The notes: generated by a model from the sequence alone, not told the origin. A DNA stretch of 6,248 nt from Ramlibacter sp. (GCA_025351615.1 JANXVP010000133.1:1-6248), one strand, 5' to 3'; shown: positions 1 to 6,200, numbered from the stretch's first letter. Made by a program: numbers and translations.

Positions 1-1
1 A

Positions 2-472
2 GAATTCGAGCGCCAGTACCTGGCAGGCGAGCTGGAGCTGGAGTTCACGCCGCAAGGCACGCTGGCTGAAAAGTTGCGGGCGGGCGGCTCAGGTATTCCG
101 GCGTTTTTCACCAAAACTGGTGTGGGCACGCTGGTAGCTGATGGCAAAGAGCTGCGCGAGTTTGACGGCGAGACCTATGTGATGGAACGCGCGTTGGTGC
201 CGGACGTGTCGCTTGTGAAAGCCTGGCGTGCGGATCAATCGGGCAACCTGCAATTTCGCCTGACGGCGCGCAACTTCAACCCGGCTGTCGCGATGGCTGG
301 CAAGGTCTGCGTTGCGGAGGTCGAAGAGGTGGTGGAAACCGGCGCCATGGACCCTGACCAGATTCATTTGCCGGGCATTTACGTGAACCGCATCGTGTGC
401 AACCGAAATCCGGAAAAGCGCATTGAAAAACGAACCATCACCGAAAAATCAGTTGAGAAAGCAGGGGTTTGA
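2..472 (+). CDS. scoA: 3-oxoacid CoA-transferase subunit A, 3' part (start outside window)
   Basis: This is the C-terminal 156 residues of the alpha subunit of a succinyl-CoA:3-oxoacid CoA-transferase, open at the left edge of the window. The family is usually about 230 residues, so roughly the first third is missing. Visible family landmarks are [16 protein letters not shown] near residue 25 of this fragment, the stretch ending in [15 protein letters not shown], the [11 protein letters not shown] block, and the [11 protein letters not shown] segment close to the C-terminus. The tail is basic (EKRIEKRTI), as is common here. The enzyme transfers CoA between succinyl-CoA and acetoacetate or 3-oxoadipate, in ketone-body or aromatic-acid degradation. 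The TGA stop at 470-472 lies two bases before the subunit B start, so the two are one operon. Closely related pairs are named pcaI/pcaJ or atoD/atoA, and the substrate cannot be decided from this sequence. Confidence 0.93.
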   Translation, partial: EFERQYLAGELELEFTPQGTLAEKLRAGGSGIPAFFTKTGVGTLVADGKELREFDGETYVMERALVPDVSLVKAWRADQSGNLQFRLTARNFNPAVAMAGKVCVAEVEEVVETGAMDPDQIHLPGIYVNRIVCNRNPEKRIEKRTITEKSVEKAGV

Positions 473-474
473 TC

Positions 475-1113
475 ATGGCCTGGACACAAGACCAAATGGC
501 GGCACGTGCTGCACAGGAACTGCAAGACGGCTTCTACGTCAACCTCGGCATCGGCATCCCGACGCTGGTGGCCAACCACGTTAGCCCCGACATTGAAGTG
601 TGGCTGCAGTCTGAGAACGGCATGCTGGGCATTGGCCCTTTTCCGACAGAAGATCAGGTCGATGCCGACCTGATCAACGCCGGCAAGCAGACCGTCACCA
701 CGATCAAGGGCTCGTCGATCTTCGGCAGCCATGAGAGCTTCGCCATGATCCGCGGCGGCAAGATCAACCTCTCCATCCTGGGCGCGATGCAGGTCAGCGA
801 GCATGGCGACCTGGCCAACTGGATGATCCCCGGCAAGATGGTCAAGGGAATGGGCGGCGCGATGGACCTGGTGGCGGGCGTCAAGCGCGTGATCGTGCTG
901 ATGGAGCACGTCGCAAAAAAGAAGGATGGCACCGAAGACCTCAAGATCCTGGAGAAATGCACGTTGCCGCTCACCGGCGTCGGCGTGGTGGACCGGATCA
1001 TCACCGACCTGGCCGTGATGGACGTGACACCGCAAGGGCTGAAGGTGGTCGAACTCGCTCCCGGCGTCACCCGCGAAACGCTGCAGGCCAAGACGGGCGT
1101 CAAGCTGCATTGA
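475..1113 (+). CDS. scoB: 3-oxoacid CoA-transferase subunit B
   Basis: This is the complete beta subunit, 212 residues, which matches the usual family length. It carries the catalytic glutamate of family I CoA-transferases in the motif [12 protein letters not shown] (S46-E47-N48-G49); in the known mechanism this glutamate forms the glutamyl-CoA thioester intermediate. The N-terminal [10 protein letters not shown] block (residues 23-32) and the central [14 protein letters not shown] and [14 protein letters not shown] blocks are also typical. ATG 475 is chosen over the in-frame TTG at 469 because AGGGG at 463-467 lies seven bases before it, and because family members start M-x-W-T or similar. 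The 2-base gap after the alpha subunit stop suggests coupled translation and 1:1 subunit production. No U-tract terminator is visible downstream. Substrate preference (acetoacetate versus 3-oxoadipate) is unresolved. Confidence 0.95.
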   Translation: MAWTQDQMAARAAQELQDGFYVNLGIGIPTLVANHVSPDIEVWLQSENGMLGIGPFPTEDQVDADLINAGKQTVTTIKGSSIFGSHESFAMIRGGKINLSILGAMQVSEHGDLANWMIPGKMVKGMGGAMDLVAGVKRVIVLMEHVAKKKDGTEDLKILEKCTLPLTGVGVVDRIITDLAVMDVTPQGLKVVELAPGVTRETLQAKTGVKLH

Positions 1114-1302
1114 AGTCCAGGGCCTCGCGGGCGGGCCCATGCAAGCTCTGCCCTTCGGATACTCGCCGGTACACTGCTAACTTCCCGCTACACGGTACCG
1201 ACTAAGCCTGACAGCCGGACGATGCATTGGCCTGCCTGCGTGCAGCTGACGCCGACCCATGATCGCCTCATTCCAACTCCCGGTAGTTCGGGGAGGCTGA
1301 TC

Positions 1303-1830
1303 ATGAAATTGAAATTTGCTCTGATTTGCACCATGGGCTTGGCTTCGGTGAACGCCATGGCAGCGTGCTACACGGTTTACGACCGTTCGAACCACGTGCT
1401 TTACAACTCTCAGATTGCGCCCGTCGACATGTCGCGGCCGCTGCACGAAACCGTGCCTGTCGCCTTCCCGGGCGGCAGCATGGTCTTCAACAGCAGCATG
1501 GATTGCCCGCGGGTCGCTCCCTCGGACAACGCGGTAGCGCCAGCGGCTCCGGCCAGGCCTTCTCCCTTGCTGACTGACCGGCGCACAGCCGAGTCGATGC
1601 ACTTGCGTCACTCCCTCCTGCCTTCGGGCGTGGCGCTGGTCACCAATCCGCCGCAACTGGGCGGCCGGGTCACCGTGATCGCTTCCTCAGCGCCGGCCAC
1701 GATGGTTGTGGCGCCTGCAACGGTGGCCCAGCGCGCTCCGCAGCGTCCGGGGACCTTGATCACCGAGATGCACAATCCGCCCCTCACCGTCGTCCAGCAG
1801 GGCGGCATGGTGCTCAGCGAACTTCGCTGA
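1303..1830 (+). CDS. Secreted protein of unknown function, 175 aa
   Basis: I do not recognise a named family, although short proteins with a similar CYTVYDR...PLHETVP...FPGG.MVF layout are, from memory, common in Burkholderiales. The start at ATG 1303 is favoured over an in-frame ATG at 1222 because GGGAGG (1291-1296) lies six bases upstream and because it begins a clean signal peptide: MKLK, a hydrophobic core to about residue 15, then an AMA-A cleavage site near residue 20. The mature protein has two cysteines, C22 and C68, which could form a disulfide in the periplasm. The first half (22-70) looks like a small folded domain. The second half (about 75-175) is rich in A, P, V, T and S and looks extended or low in complexity. 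C22 lies near the cleavage site, but MAAC is a poor lipobox, so a lipoprotein is unlikely. It converges on the glycosylase gene across 32 bases. Confidence 0.82.
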   Translation: MKLKFALICTMGLASVNAMAACYTVYDRSNHVLYNSQIAPVDMSRPLHETVPVAFPGGSMVFNSSMDCPRVAPSDNAVAPAAPARPSPLLTDRRTAESMHLRHSLLPSGVALVTNPPQLGGRVTVIASSAPATMVVAPATVAQRAPQRPGTLITEMHNPPLTVVQQGGMVLSELR

Positions 1831-1862
1831 GCTAGCTGCCTGGCGGCGGCAACATATCTGGT

Positions 1863-2441
1863 TTACCCAAATCTTGCGCTGAGGAAGCGTGAACCGGCCA
1901 GCCCGAAGCGCCACGGCACCTCCATCGCCCTGGAAATGCCGATCCGGGGACCGGCAACCACCTCGACTCCCGCCGGTGCTGCAAGCACCCGAAACGGCTG
2001 CCGGTCCAGGCGGCAACCATTCAAATTGCTGGTGATCGACAGTGCCTGGCCCAGCTTGCCCGGGCCCGAGCACAGCAGCCGCAAGTCGTCCAGCCCCCGC
2101 ATCGCCCGCATCCTGGCGATGCCGGCGGTAGGCTCAAATGCGCGAATCAACACCCCCGCGCCATGGCCCTCTTCCCGGCAAACAAAATTCAGGCACCAGT
2201 GGATGCCGTAAGACCGGTAGACGTAGGCGCGTCCCGGCGGGCCGAACATGGCCTGATTGCGCACTGTCGGACCGGAGAAACTGTGCGACGCCGGATCTTC
2301 CCGGTCATAGGCCTCGGTCTCGACGATGATGCCGCCGACCCCGTCCACCAGCAGCGTGGCGCCGATCAGGCGTCTCGCGACCACCTGTGCATCGCCCGCG
2401 AAGTCCACCGGACGCAGCGCCCTGGCGGTCTTCTCAATCAC
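1863..2441 (-). CDS. DNA-3-methyladenine glycosylase, AAG/MPG family
   Basis: This is a base-excision repair enzyme that removes 3-methyladenine and other alkylated or deaminated purines from DNA. The 192 residues span the whole single-domain fold. Residues that match the human AAG active site are E43 and Y45 in VETEAY (human E125, Y127), H53 in ASHS (H136), Y75 and Y78 in YVYRSYG (Y159, Y162), N85 in CLNF (N169) and R100 in LIRAFEP (R182). The [11 protein letters not shown] motif at 124-134 is also a family signature. The start is GTG (2441-2439), preceded on the - strand by GGGGGA eight bases away. It begins inside the last codons of the exporter gene, overlapping by 8 bases, so translation is probably coupled and the gene has no visible promoter of its own. 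In bacteria this family is sometimes called mpg or aag. All catalytic residues are present, so it should be active. Confidence 0.94.
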   Translation of the reverse strand: MIEKTARALRPVDFAGDAQVVARRLIGATLLVDGVGGIIVETEAYDREDPASHSFSGPTVRNQAMFGPPGRAYVYRSYGIHWCLNFVCREEGHGAGVLIRAFEPTAGIARMRAMRGLDDLRLLCSGPGKLGQALSITSNLNGCRLDRQPFRVLAAPAGVEVVAGPRIGISRAMEVPWRFGLAGSRFLSARFG

Positions 2442-4269
2442 TTTCCCGGTCCCCCAGGAAGCCGCCGCTCTGGTGCGCCCAGAGCCGTGAATACAGTCCG
2501 CCGAGCGCCAGCAGCTGGCGGTGATCGCCTTCTTCGGCGATGCGGCCTTGGTCCATGACGATCAGCCGGTCCATGGCCGCGATGGTCGACAGGCGGTGCG
2601 CAATCGCAATCACGGTCTTGCCCTGCATCAAGGTGTCGAGGCTGGCCTGGATCGCCGCTTCGACTTCGGAGTCGAGTGCGCTGGTCGCTTCGTCCAGCAG
2701 CAAGATGGGGGCGTCCTTGAGCATCACCCGCGCGATCGCGATCCGCTGGCGCTGGCCGCCTGACAGCTTGACTCCACGTTCCCCCACGTGGGCGTCGTAG
2801 CCGCCGCGTCCATGCAGGTCGCTCAGGGTGGCGATGAAACCTTCGGCCTCGGCCCGGCGCGCCGCCTGGACCATCTCTTGCTCGCTGGTGCCGGGGCGGC
2901 CGTACTTGATGTTGTCTCGCACCGAGCGGTGCAGCAGGGAGGTGTCCTGCGTCACCATGCCGATATGGCGCCTGAGGCTGTCCTGCGTGACCTGCGCGAT
3001 GTCCTGGCCATCGATCAGGATGCGGCCGCTCTCAAGATCGTAAAACCGCAGCAGCAGGTTGACCAGGGTCGACTTGCCGGCGCCCGAGCGGCCGATCAGG
3101 CCGATCTTCTCGCCCGGCTTCACCAGGATCGAAAAGTCGTCGATCACCTTGCGCTCACCCCCGTAGCCGAAGTCCACGTGGTCGAAGCGGACCTCGCCGC
3201 GCGTGACCTCGAGCTGGCTGGCCTGCGGCTGATCCACCACCAGCCGCGGCCTGGACAAGGTGTTGATGCCGTCCTGGATGGTGCCGATGTTCTCGAACAG
3301 CGAGGTCATTTCCCACATGATCCAGTGCGACATGCCGCTGATGCGCAGCGACATGGCGGTCACCGCAGCAACAGCGCCGATGCCGATGTCCCCACGGGTC
3401 CAGAGCAGCAGGGCCAGTCCGCAGGAGGTGATGATCAGGGCCACAACCATCGCATGGTTGACGACTTCGAAACTGCTCACCAGCCGCATCTGCCGGTAGC
3501 CGGTGGTCCTGAACTCCTGCATGGCTTCCTGCACGAAACCGGCCTCGCGGTGGGTGTGGGAGAACAGCTTGACGGTGGAGATGTTGGTGTACGCATCGGT
3601 GATGCGGCCCGTCATCAGCGACCTGGCATCGGCCTGGGCCTTGCCGATGCGGCCCAGCCGGGGCACGAAGTACCAGATCCCCAGCAGGTACAGCACCAGC
3701 CAGCCCAGGAAGGGCAGCATCAGCCGGCCGTCGAAGGAACCAGCCAGCGCCAGGATGGTGATGAAGTAGACGCCGATCCCGATGATCACCTCGGTCGATG
3801 TGAAGATCATTTCCCGCACAGCCAGCGCCGTCTGCATCACCTTGGTCGTGATCCGGCCGGCGAAGTCGTCCGAATAGAAGGACAGGCTCTGGCCCAGCAT
3901 CAAGCGGTGGAAATTCCAGCGCATCCGCAACGGGAAGTTGATGGCCAGCGTCTGGTGCTTGAGGATGGTCTGCAGGGCGATCAGCAGGGTGCTGGCCACC
4001 AGCACTCCTGCCAGCACCAGCAGCATGTGGCCCTGCTCATTCCACAGGCGAGCCGGCGGCACCTGGCCGAGCCAGTCGACGATCCGGCCCAGCAGCAGGA
4101 ACAGGAAGGCCTCGTAGGCCGCGATCAGCGCGCTGAGCAGCGCGAGGCCAGCGATGTAGCCCCTCAGGCCCCGGGTACAGGCCGAGACGAAGGCTAAAAA
4201 TCCTTTGGGAGGAAGTGGGGGCTCAGCTTCGGGATACGGGTGCAGCAGGCGTTCGAACACACGGAACAA
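2434..4269 (-). CDS. ABC exporter half-transporter (fused permease and ATPase, MsbA-like)
   Basis: This is an inner-membrane exporter of 611 residues with an N-terminal six-helix transmembrane domain and a C-terminal nucleotide-binding domain, expected to work as a homodimer. Hydrophobic segments lie at about 37-60, 82-103, 158-178, 184-203 and 268-310. The ATPase part has an A-loop tyrosine Y369, Walker [10 protein letters not shown] (393-401), Q-loop Q441, signature LSGGQ (502-506), Walker B ILLLDE (522-527), D-loop SALD (530-533) and H-loop H558, all intact. A longer in-frame reading from ATG 4329 exists, but that ATG has no ribosome binding site and sits inside a -10-like hexamer. The TTG at 4269-4267 has GGAG seven bases upstream and gives an N-terminus [18 protein letters not shown], which fits homologues as I remember them. 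The substrate is unknown; multidrug or lipid export is typical of the fold. It is followed, with an 8-base overlap, by the DNA glycosylase gene. Confidence 0.93.
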   Translation of the reverse strand: MFRVFERLLHPYPEAEPPLPPKGFLAFVSACTRGLRGYIAGLALLSALIAAYEAFLFLLLGRIVDWLGQVPPARLWNEQGHMLLVLAGVLVASTLLIALQTILKHQTLAINFPLRMRWNFHRLMLGQSLSFYSDDFAGRITTKVMQTALAVREMIFTSTEVIIGIGVYFITILALAGSFDGRLMLPFLGWLVLYLLGIWYFVPRLGRIGKAQADARSLMTGRITDAYTNISTVKLFSHTHREAGFVQEAMQEFRTTGYRQMRLVSSFEVVNHAMVVALIITSCGLALLLWTRGDIGIGAVAAVTAMSLRISGMSHWIMWEMTSLFENIGTIQDGINTLSRPRLVVDQPQASQLEVTRGEVRFDHVDFGYGGERKVIDDFSILVKPGEKIGLIGRSGAGKSTLVNLLLRFYDLESGRILIDGQDIAQVTQDSLRRHIGMVTQDTSLLHRSVRDNIKYGRPGTSEQEMVQAARRAEAEGFIATLSDLHGRGGYDAHVGERGVKLSGGQRQRIAIARVMLKDAPILLLDEATSALDSEVEAAIQASLDTLMQGKTVIAIAHRLSTIAAMDRLIVMDQGRIAEEGDHRQLLALGGLYSRLWAHQSGGFLGDRESD

Positions 4270-4276
4270 GGAACAA

Positions 4277-4280
4277 CTCC
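4277..4280 (-). promoter_or_regulatory. Ribosome binding site (GGAG) fixing the TTG start of the exporter
   Basis: On the - strand GGAG is followed after seven bases by TTG (4269-4267). This is the only purine-rich element near either candidate start, so it decides the start of the ABC exporter. The 20 codons upstream of it encode a proline- and arginine-rich string that does not resemble an exporter N-terminus. Confidence 0.65.
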
Positions 4281-4324
4281 AGAGGGGGAAGCGGGTTAAT
4301 CGGGGAGTAGGGGGCGGGCTTCGG

Positions 4325-4330
4325 ATCATA
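4325..4330 (-). promoter_or_regulatory. Candidate -10 element (TATGAT) for the exporter-glycosylase operon
   Basis: TATGAT on the - strand matches five of six positions of the sigma70 -10 consensus. Transcription from it would begin near 4318 and give a leader of about 49 bases before the TTG start. No good -35 hexamer lies 16-18 bases upstream, so the promoter is weak or needs an activator. The upstream in-frame ATG (4329-4327) lies within this hexamer, which would make it untranslated. Confidence 0.35.
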
Positions 4331-4395
4331 AGCAGGGGGCTTGCGCAACGCCGTTTACATCTACGCGGCAGGGTTGTGGAATGCGAAGTATGTAC

Positions 4396-4424
4396 TTGAC
4401 ATCCCCTAGAGGGCGAAAGAGAAT
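4396..4424 (+). promoter_or_regulatory. Sigma70-like promoter firing rightward, with operator-like inverted repeats
   Basis: A perfect -35 TTGACA (4396-4401) is followed after 17 bases by GAGAAT (4419-4424), four of six matches to the -10 consensus. Two short inverted repeats overlap it: AAGTA/TACTT with a 2-base spacer at 4386-4397, touching the -35, and CCCT/AGGG with a 2-base spacer at 4404-4413, inside the spacer. This arrangement would suit a repressor or spacer-binding activator. No convincing + strand gene follows: the ORF starting at 4425 runs antisense into the end of the HEPN-like gene. Confidence 0.45.
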
Positions 4425-4479
4425 ATGGCCGACAGGCCGGTTTTAGTTGTGCAAGAGAAGGGTTCCTTTGACCAGATGG

Positions 4480-5169
4480 TCAGGGAGCCTTGCCGCTATT
4501 TTTCTTCGGCTTTGGTGTCCGAGCAGCGGCTTGCGCTTGTCGCATCCGCCCTCGTTGAGTCTGGCTTATTTCATGAGACGACGCGACATTGGGAAGTAGT
4601 TCGACTTGCTGCTGAAGTTCTTTCCATGTCGGAGTTGGCCCCCTCGTGTGGTGAAGTTTCACGCCCCGATTAAAGACCAGAGCATCGTCCATAGGACGGA
4701 GCAATGCATTGAAATTGCGGGCGGCTTGGTCTAAATGTTCGATGGTGATCGCGTCCGCCGTCCTTTCGTCGGTGAGAGGGCCGTACATTGCAAAAATCTT
4801 GCTGCCCGCGTAGCCGTCCGTCTTGTAAACGATCAGGGCGCAACCGTGAACCATGCTGTTACGGAAGCTCGTATACGACTTCAGTTTTCCAATAACAGCG
4901 GCGATAAATAACTTGGCGTCTTCTGAGACGGTCGAATTTTCGAGAGCGGCCTCTGTGATGGCCAGTCTCCCCTTAAAGCTTTGCTGGGAATGGAAAACGT
5001 CGTTCGCCATCTGAGGTTTCATGCCAGTGAGTGCGCCGAACCAGTTGGCAAGCGAGAGTTCCAACAGCCCCCACCGAGCTACCGCATGCCCGAGTGAGGC
5101 GTATAAAGGTAGCGCCTGCTCGTAGTTGATGTCGGGTTCTGGGTTTGCGAATTCCAAAGGTTTGAACAT
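4480..5169 (-). CDS. Uncharacterised protein with HEPN-like RNxxxH motif, 229 aa
   Basis: I do not recognise a named family. The central part reads as a helical bundle: WGLLELSLANWFGAL (33-47), an acidic and hydrophobic helix around 62-78, then SFRNSMVHG at 101-109. R103-N104-x-x-x-H108 matches the R-x(4-6)-H motif, with a polar residue after the arginine, of HEPN domains, many of which are RNases in toxin-antitoxin, abortive infection and CRISPR settings. HEPN membership is my inference from this motif and its helical context. The C-terminal 30 residues are basic, with a KPKKNSGK tail. ATG 5169-5167 is preferred to an upstream ATG at 5298 because AAGGAG (5183-5178) lies eight bases before it. 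Its G+C is uneven, about 45-60% in the 60-base lines I counted against 60-70% in the exporter, which suggests acquisition by transfer. Confidence 0.75.
   Translation of the reverse strand: MFKPLEFANPEPDINYEQALPLYASLGHAVARWGLLELSLANWFGALTGMKPQMANDVFHSQQSFKGRLAITEAALENSTVSEDAKLFIAAVIGKLKSYTSFRNSMVHGCALIVYKTDGYAGSKIFAMYGPLTDERTADAITIEHLDQAARNFNALLRPMDDALVFNRGVKLHHTRGPTPTWKELQQQVELLPNVASSHEISQTQRGRMRQAQAAARTPKPKKNSGKAP
5156..5160 (+). promoter_or_regulatory. Ribosome binding site (AAAGG) for the small divergent gene
   Basis: AAAGG lies seven bases before ATG 5168. It sits inside the first codons of the oppositely oriented HEPN-like gene, so this site and that gene's N-terminus constrain each other. 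Confidence 0.5.
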
Positions 5170-5332
5170 GACTAGAACTCCTTCGAAGGAAAAAAATGGC
5201 GCGGACGCTGTGGCTGGCATGCCGTTCAACGAAGCGCTCAAGCGCGTCTGGTCGGCGCCGCCCATGCCGCACGTCAAGAAGAAACCAGCGCCCAGCAAGA
5301 ACGCTCAAGCAAAACCCGCGACGAAGCCCTAG
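5168..5332 (+). CDS. Small basic hypothetical protein, 54 aa
   Basis: The protein reads MTRTPSKEK, then a short likely helix FNEALKRVWSAPP (residues 20-32), then a lysine-, alanine- and proline-rich tail (KKKPAPSKNAQAKPATKP). It is strongly basic and probably mostly disordered. The ALKRVWSAPP core followed by a KPA-rich tail resembles small unannotated proteins of beta-proteobacteria that I recall, but I cannot name a family. The start at ATG 5168 has AAAGG seven bases upstream. A later ATG at 5219 lacks such a site. It is divergent from, and start-to-start with, the HEPN-like gene: the two ATGs share the palindrome CATG (5167-5170). Whether the basic protein binds the HEPN-like protein, nucleic acid, or neither cannot be told from sequence. 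Confidence 0.55.
   Translation: MTRTPSKEKNGADAVAGMPFNEALKRVWSAPPMPHVKKKPAPSKNAQAKPATKP
5178..5183 (-). promoter_or_regulatory. Ribosome binding site (AAGGAG) for the HEPN-like gene
   Basis: AAGGAG on the - strand lies eight bases before the ATG at 5169-5167, a strong match to the anti-Shine-Dalgarno sequence. It is embedded in codons 4-6 of the divergent small + strand gene, and it decides the start of the HEPN-like gene against the longer reading. Confidence 0.7.
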
Positions 5333-5379
5333 GCCGCGTTGCAGTCCTGAACCGCCAGCGCACGACGTTGTTTAGTTGC

Positions 5380-5406
5380 AGATTGGCGCACGATTCGCCC
5401 CAATCT
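5380..5406. repeat. Imperfect inverted repeat upstream of hicBA
   Basis: AGATT-GGCG (5380-5388) pairs with CGCC (5396-5399) and AATCT (5402-5406), leaving a 2-base bulge and a 7-base loop CACGATT. No T-run follows on either strand, so it does not look like an intrinsic terminator. It lies 74 bases before the antitoxin start and could be an operator. CACGA also occurs three times nearby (5361, 5389, 5407). Confidence 0.35.
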
Positions 5407-5479
5407 CACGATCTCGTAGGACGGCACCCCTTCCGGGATGATGGGAAACCGTCTAGGATAAATCACCGAAGGAGCCCGT

Positions 5480-5710
5480 ATGCCTATGGTCCACGAGTCC
5501 CAACCGATCAGAGTTCACGTTTTCTACAGCCCGACCGCTCACAGTTACTGGGCGAACAGCCCCGACCTGAACGGCTTGGCCGCATCCGGGGAAACGCGCG
5601 CCGAGGTGGAACAAGAAGCGCTATGGGCGGCCGAAACGCTGTTTGACGTTGCTGGCATCCATGCGCAGCCGGTCCTTACCTTCCAAGACGCTGTATTCGG
5701 CGCTGAATGA
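5480..5710 (+). CDS. hicB: HicB-like antitoxin (DUF1902 type)
   Basis: This is a 76-residue protein with the partial RNase H-like fold of HicB antitoxins: strand IRVHVFYSP (10-18), strand SYWANSPDLNGLAASG (22-37), then an amphipathic helix from about 39 to 57 and a final strand PVLTF (64-68). The W-x-x-SPDLNGLAASG signature and length match the DUF1902 branch. It is expected to bind and neutralise the HicA toxin encoded immediately after it. It has no helix-turn-helix or ribbon-helix-helix extension, so DNA binding by the antitoxin alone is not evident. AAGGAG (5469-5474) lies five bases before ATG 5480, supporting this start over ATG 5486. A -10-like TAGGAT at 5454-5459 precedes it, without a clear -35. 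Its stop overlaps the toxin start in ATGA (5707-5710), as expected for coupled translation. Confidence 0.85.
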   Translation: MPMVHESQPIRVHVFYSPTAHSYWANSPDLNGLAASGETRAEVEQEALWAAETLFDVAGIHAQPVLTFQDAVFGAE

Positions 5711-5901
5711 GCTACCGCCGGGCGGTGCTTGAGCAGCTTGAGCAGGACGGCTATCAAAAGCTTTCAAAGAAGCGCGGCAACGGATCTCATGAGGCGTGGA
5801 AAAAGGGCGGTCACACCCAGATCATTCCTCGCCACGTCGATGACCGCGACTTTGCCAACGACATCATGAAGCAAGCCGGGATTCGTCATCGTTTCAGATG
5901 A
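5707..5901 (+). CDS. hicA: HicA family mRNA interferase toxin
   Basis: This is a 64-residue toxin with the dsRBD-like HicA fold: helix RRAVLEQLEQDGY (4-16), strand ending in the catalytic motif GSH (G26-S27-H28), strand HTQIIPRH (36-43) and helix RDFANDIMKQAGI (47-59). H28 is the expected catalytic histidine of this RNase family, which cleaves mRNA independently of ribosomes and halts growth until neutralised by HicB. All core motifs are intact, so the toxin looks functional. It overlaps the antitoxin stop codon in ATGA, which ties toxin translation to antitoxin translation. The order antitoxin then toxin is opposite to the E. coli hicA-hicB order. A strong intrinsic terminator follows 17 bases after the stop, so the pair is a compact two-gene transcription unit. 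Confidence 0.9.
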   Translation: MSYRRAVLEQLEQDGYQKLSKKRGNGSHEAWKKGGHTQIIPRHVDDRDFANDIMKQAGIRHRFR

Positions 5902-5917
5902 TCCCCTGCGCAAACCC

Positions 5918-5945
5918 AAGCCGGCCATGTGAGCCGGCTTTTTTT
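5918..5945 (+). terminator. Intrinsic terminator of the hicBA operon
   Basis: An 8-base-pair perfect stem AAGCCGGC (5918-5925) and GCCGGCTT (5933-5940) with a 7-base loop is followed by T5941-5945, giving a run of seven Ts with the stem end. It lies just after the hicA stop codon and should end hicBA transcription. Confidence 0.9.
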
Positions 5946-5955
5946 ATGGAAAACT

Positions 5956-6162
5956 ATGAATCTGTTTTCACATCAGGTCGCGCTTCAGTGGGCTACGCAT
6001 CACCCGGAAATGGCAGCGGAAGAGTTTGGCAAGGCCGTCGCCGCCGTTGCTCTTGCGGTTGAAGCTACGCTGAAGGAATTCTGTCGGACGCTACCGGCTG
6101 AGCCGTTAGAGAAGTGGCTCCGCAAATCTGAACAACGCTATAAGTGGAAACTCCGTGCATGA
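5956..6162 (+). CDS. Hypothetical protein, 68 aa
   Basis: I do not recognise it. The sequence is helical throughout: MNLFSHQVALQWATHHPEM, then EEFGKAVAAVALAVEATLKEF (about 21-42), and a basic C-terminus with EKWLRKSEQRYKWKLRA. There is no signal peptide or transmembrane segment. The start at ATG 5956 has only a weak GGA five bases upstream. A longer reading from 5929 would begin inside the hicBA terminator and is unlikely. The ORF lies 10 bases past the terminator T-run, and I see no clear promoter for it, so expression is uncertain. Its TGA stop (6160-6162) coincides with a TGAAGCCGGGCC stretch that could be the end of a following insertion sequence, in which case the natural C-terminus may have been cut off. 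Confidence 0.42.
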   Translation: MNLFSHQVALQWATHHPEMAAEEFGKAVAAVALAVEATLKEFCRTLPAEPLEKWLRKSEQRYKWKLRA

Positions 6163-6200
6163 AGCCGGGCCGATGGAGGCCTGGCGAGAAGGAGTTTTCG

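Noticed and set aside
1120..1138. GGGCC/GGCCC hairpin after scoB as a terminator
   Set aside because: It has a 5-base-pair stem with a 9-base loop and no T-run. It could be chance in GC-rich DNA.
379..1140. 253-codon open frame on the - strand opposite scoB
   Set aside because: It lies antisense to a conserved enzyme gene, has a histidine- and aspartate-rich translation and no recognisable motif.
1222..1302. N-terminal extension of the secreted protein from ATG 1222
   Set aside because: The extension would place 27 residues before a clean signal peptide and has no ribosome binding site, whereas ATG 1303 has GGGAGG six bases upstream.
2788..4197. 469-codon open frame on the + strand opposite the ABC exporter
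   Set aside because: It is antisense to a fully motif-supported exporter, and its translation is rich in H, D, Q and G with no domain, as expected from a mirrored high-GC coding strand.
4427..4444. GGCC-GACA-GGCC followed by GGTTTT as a terminator
   Set aside because: The stem has only four base pairs and the T-run is four bases, too weak to call.
4425..4673. 82-codon + strand ORF just behind the TTGACA promoter
   Set aside because: It has no good ribosome binding site, its ATG abuts the -10 so any leader would be absent or very short, and most of it is antisense to the end of the HEPN-like gene. A leaderless gene cannot be fully excluded.
5170..5298. 43-residue N-terminal extension of the HEPN-like protein
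   Set aside because: The strong AAGGAG eight bases before the internal ATG marks the real start, and the extension is antisense to the small basic-protein gene.
5431..5447. TTCC-N9-GGAA as a HicB operator
   Set aside because: Only four bases per arm match and the centre is not symmetric, so chance is likely.
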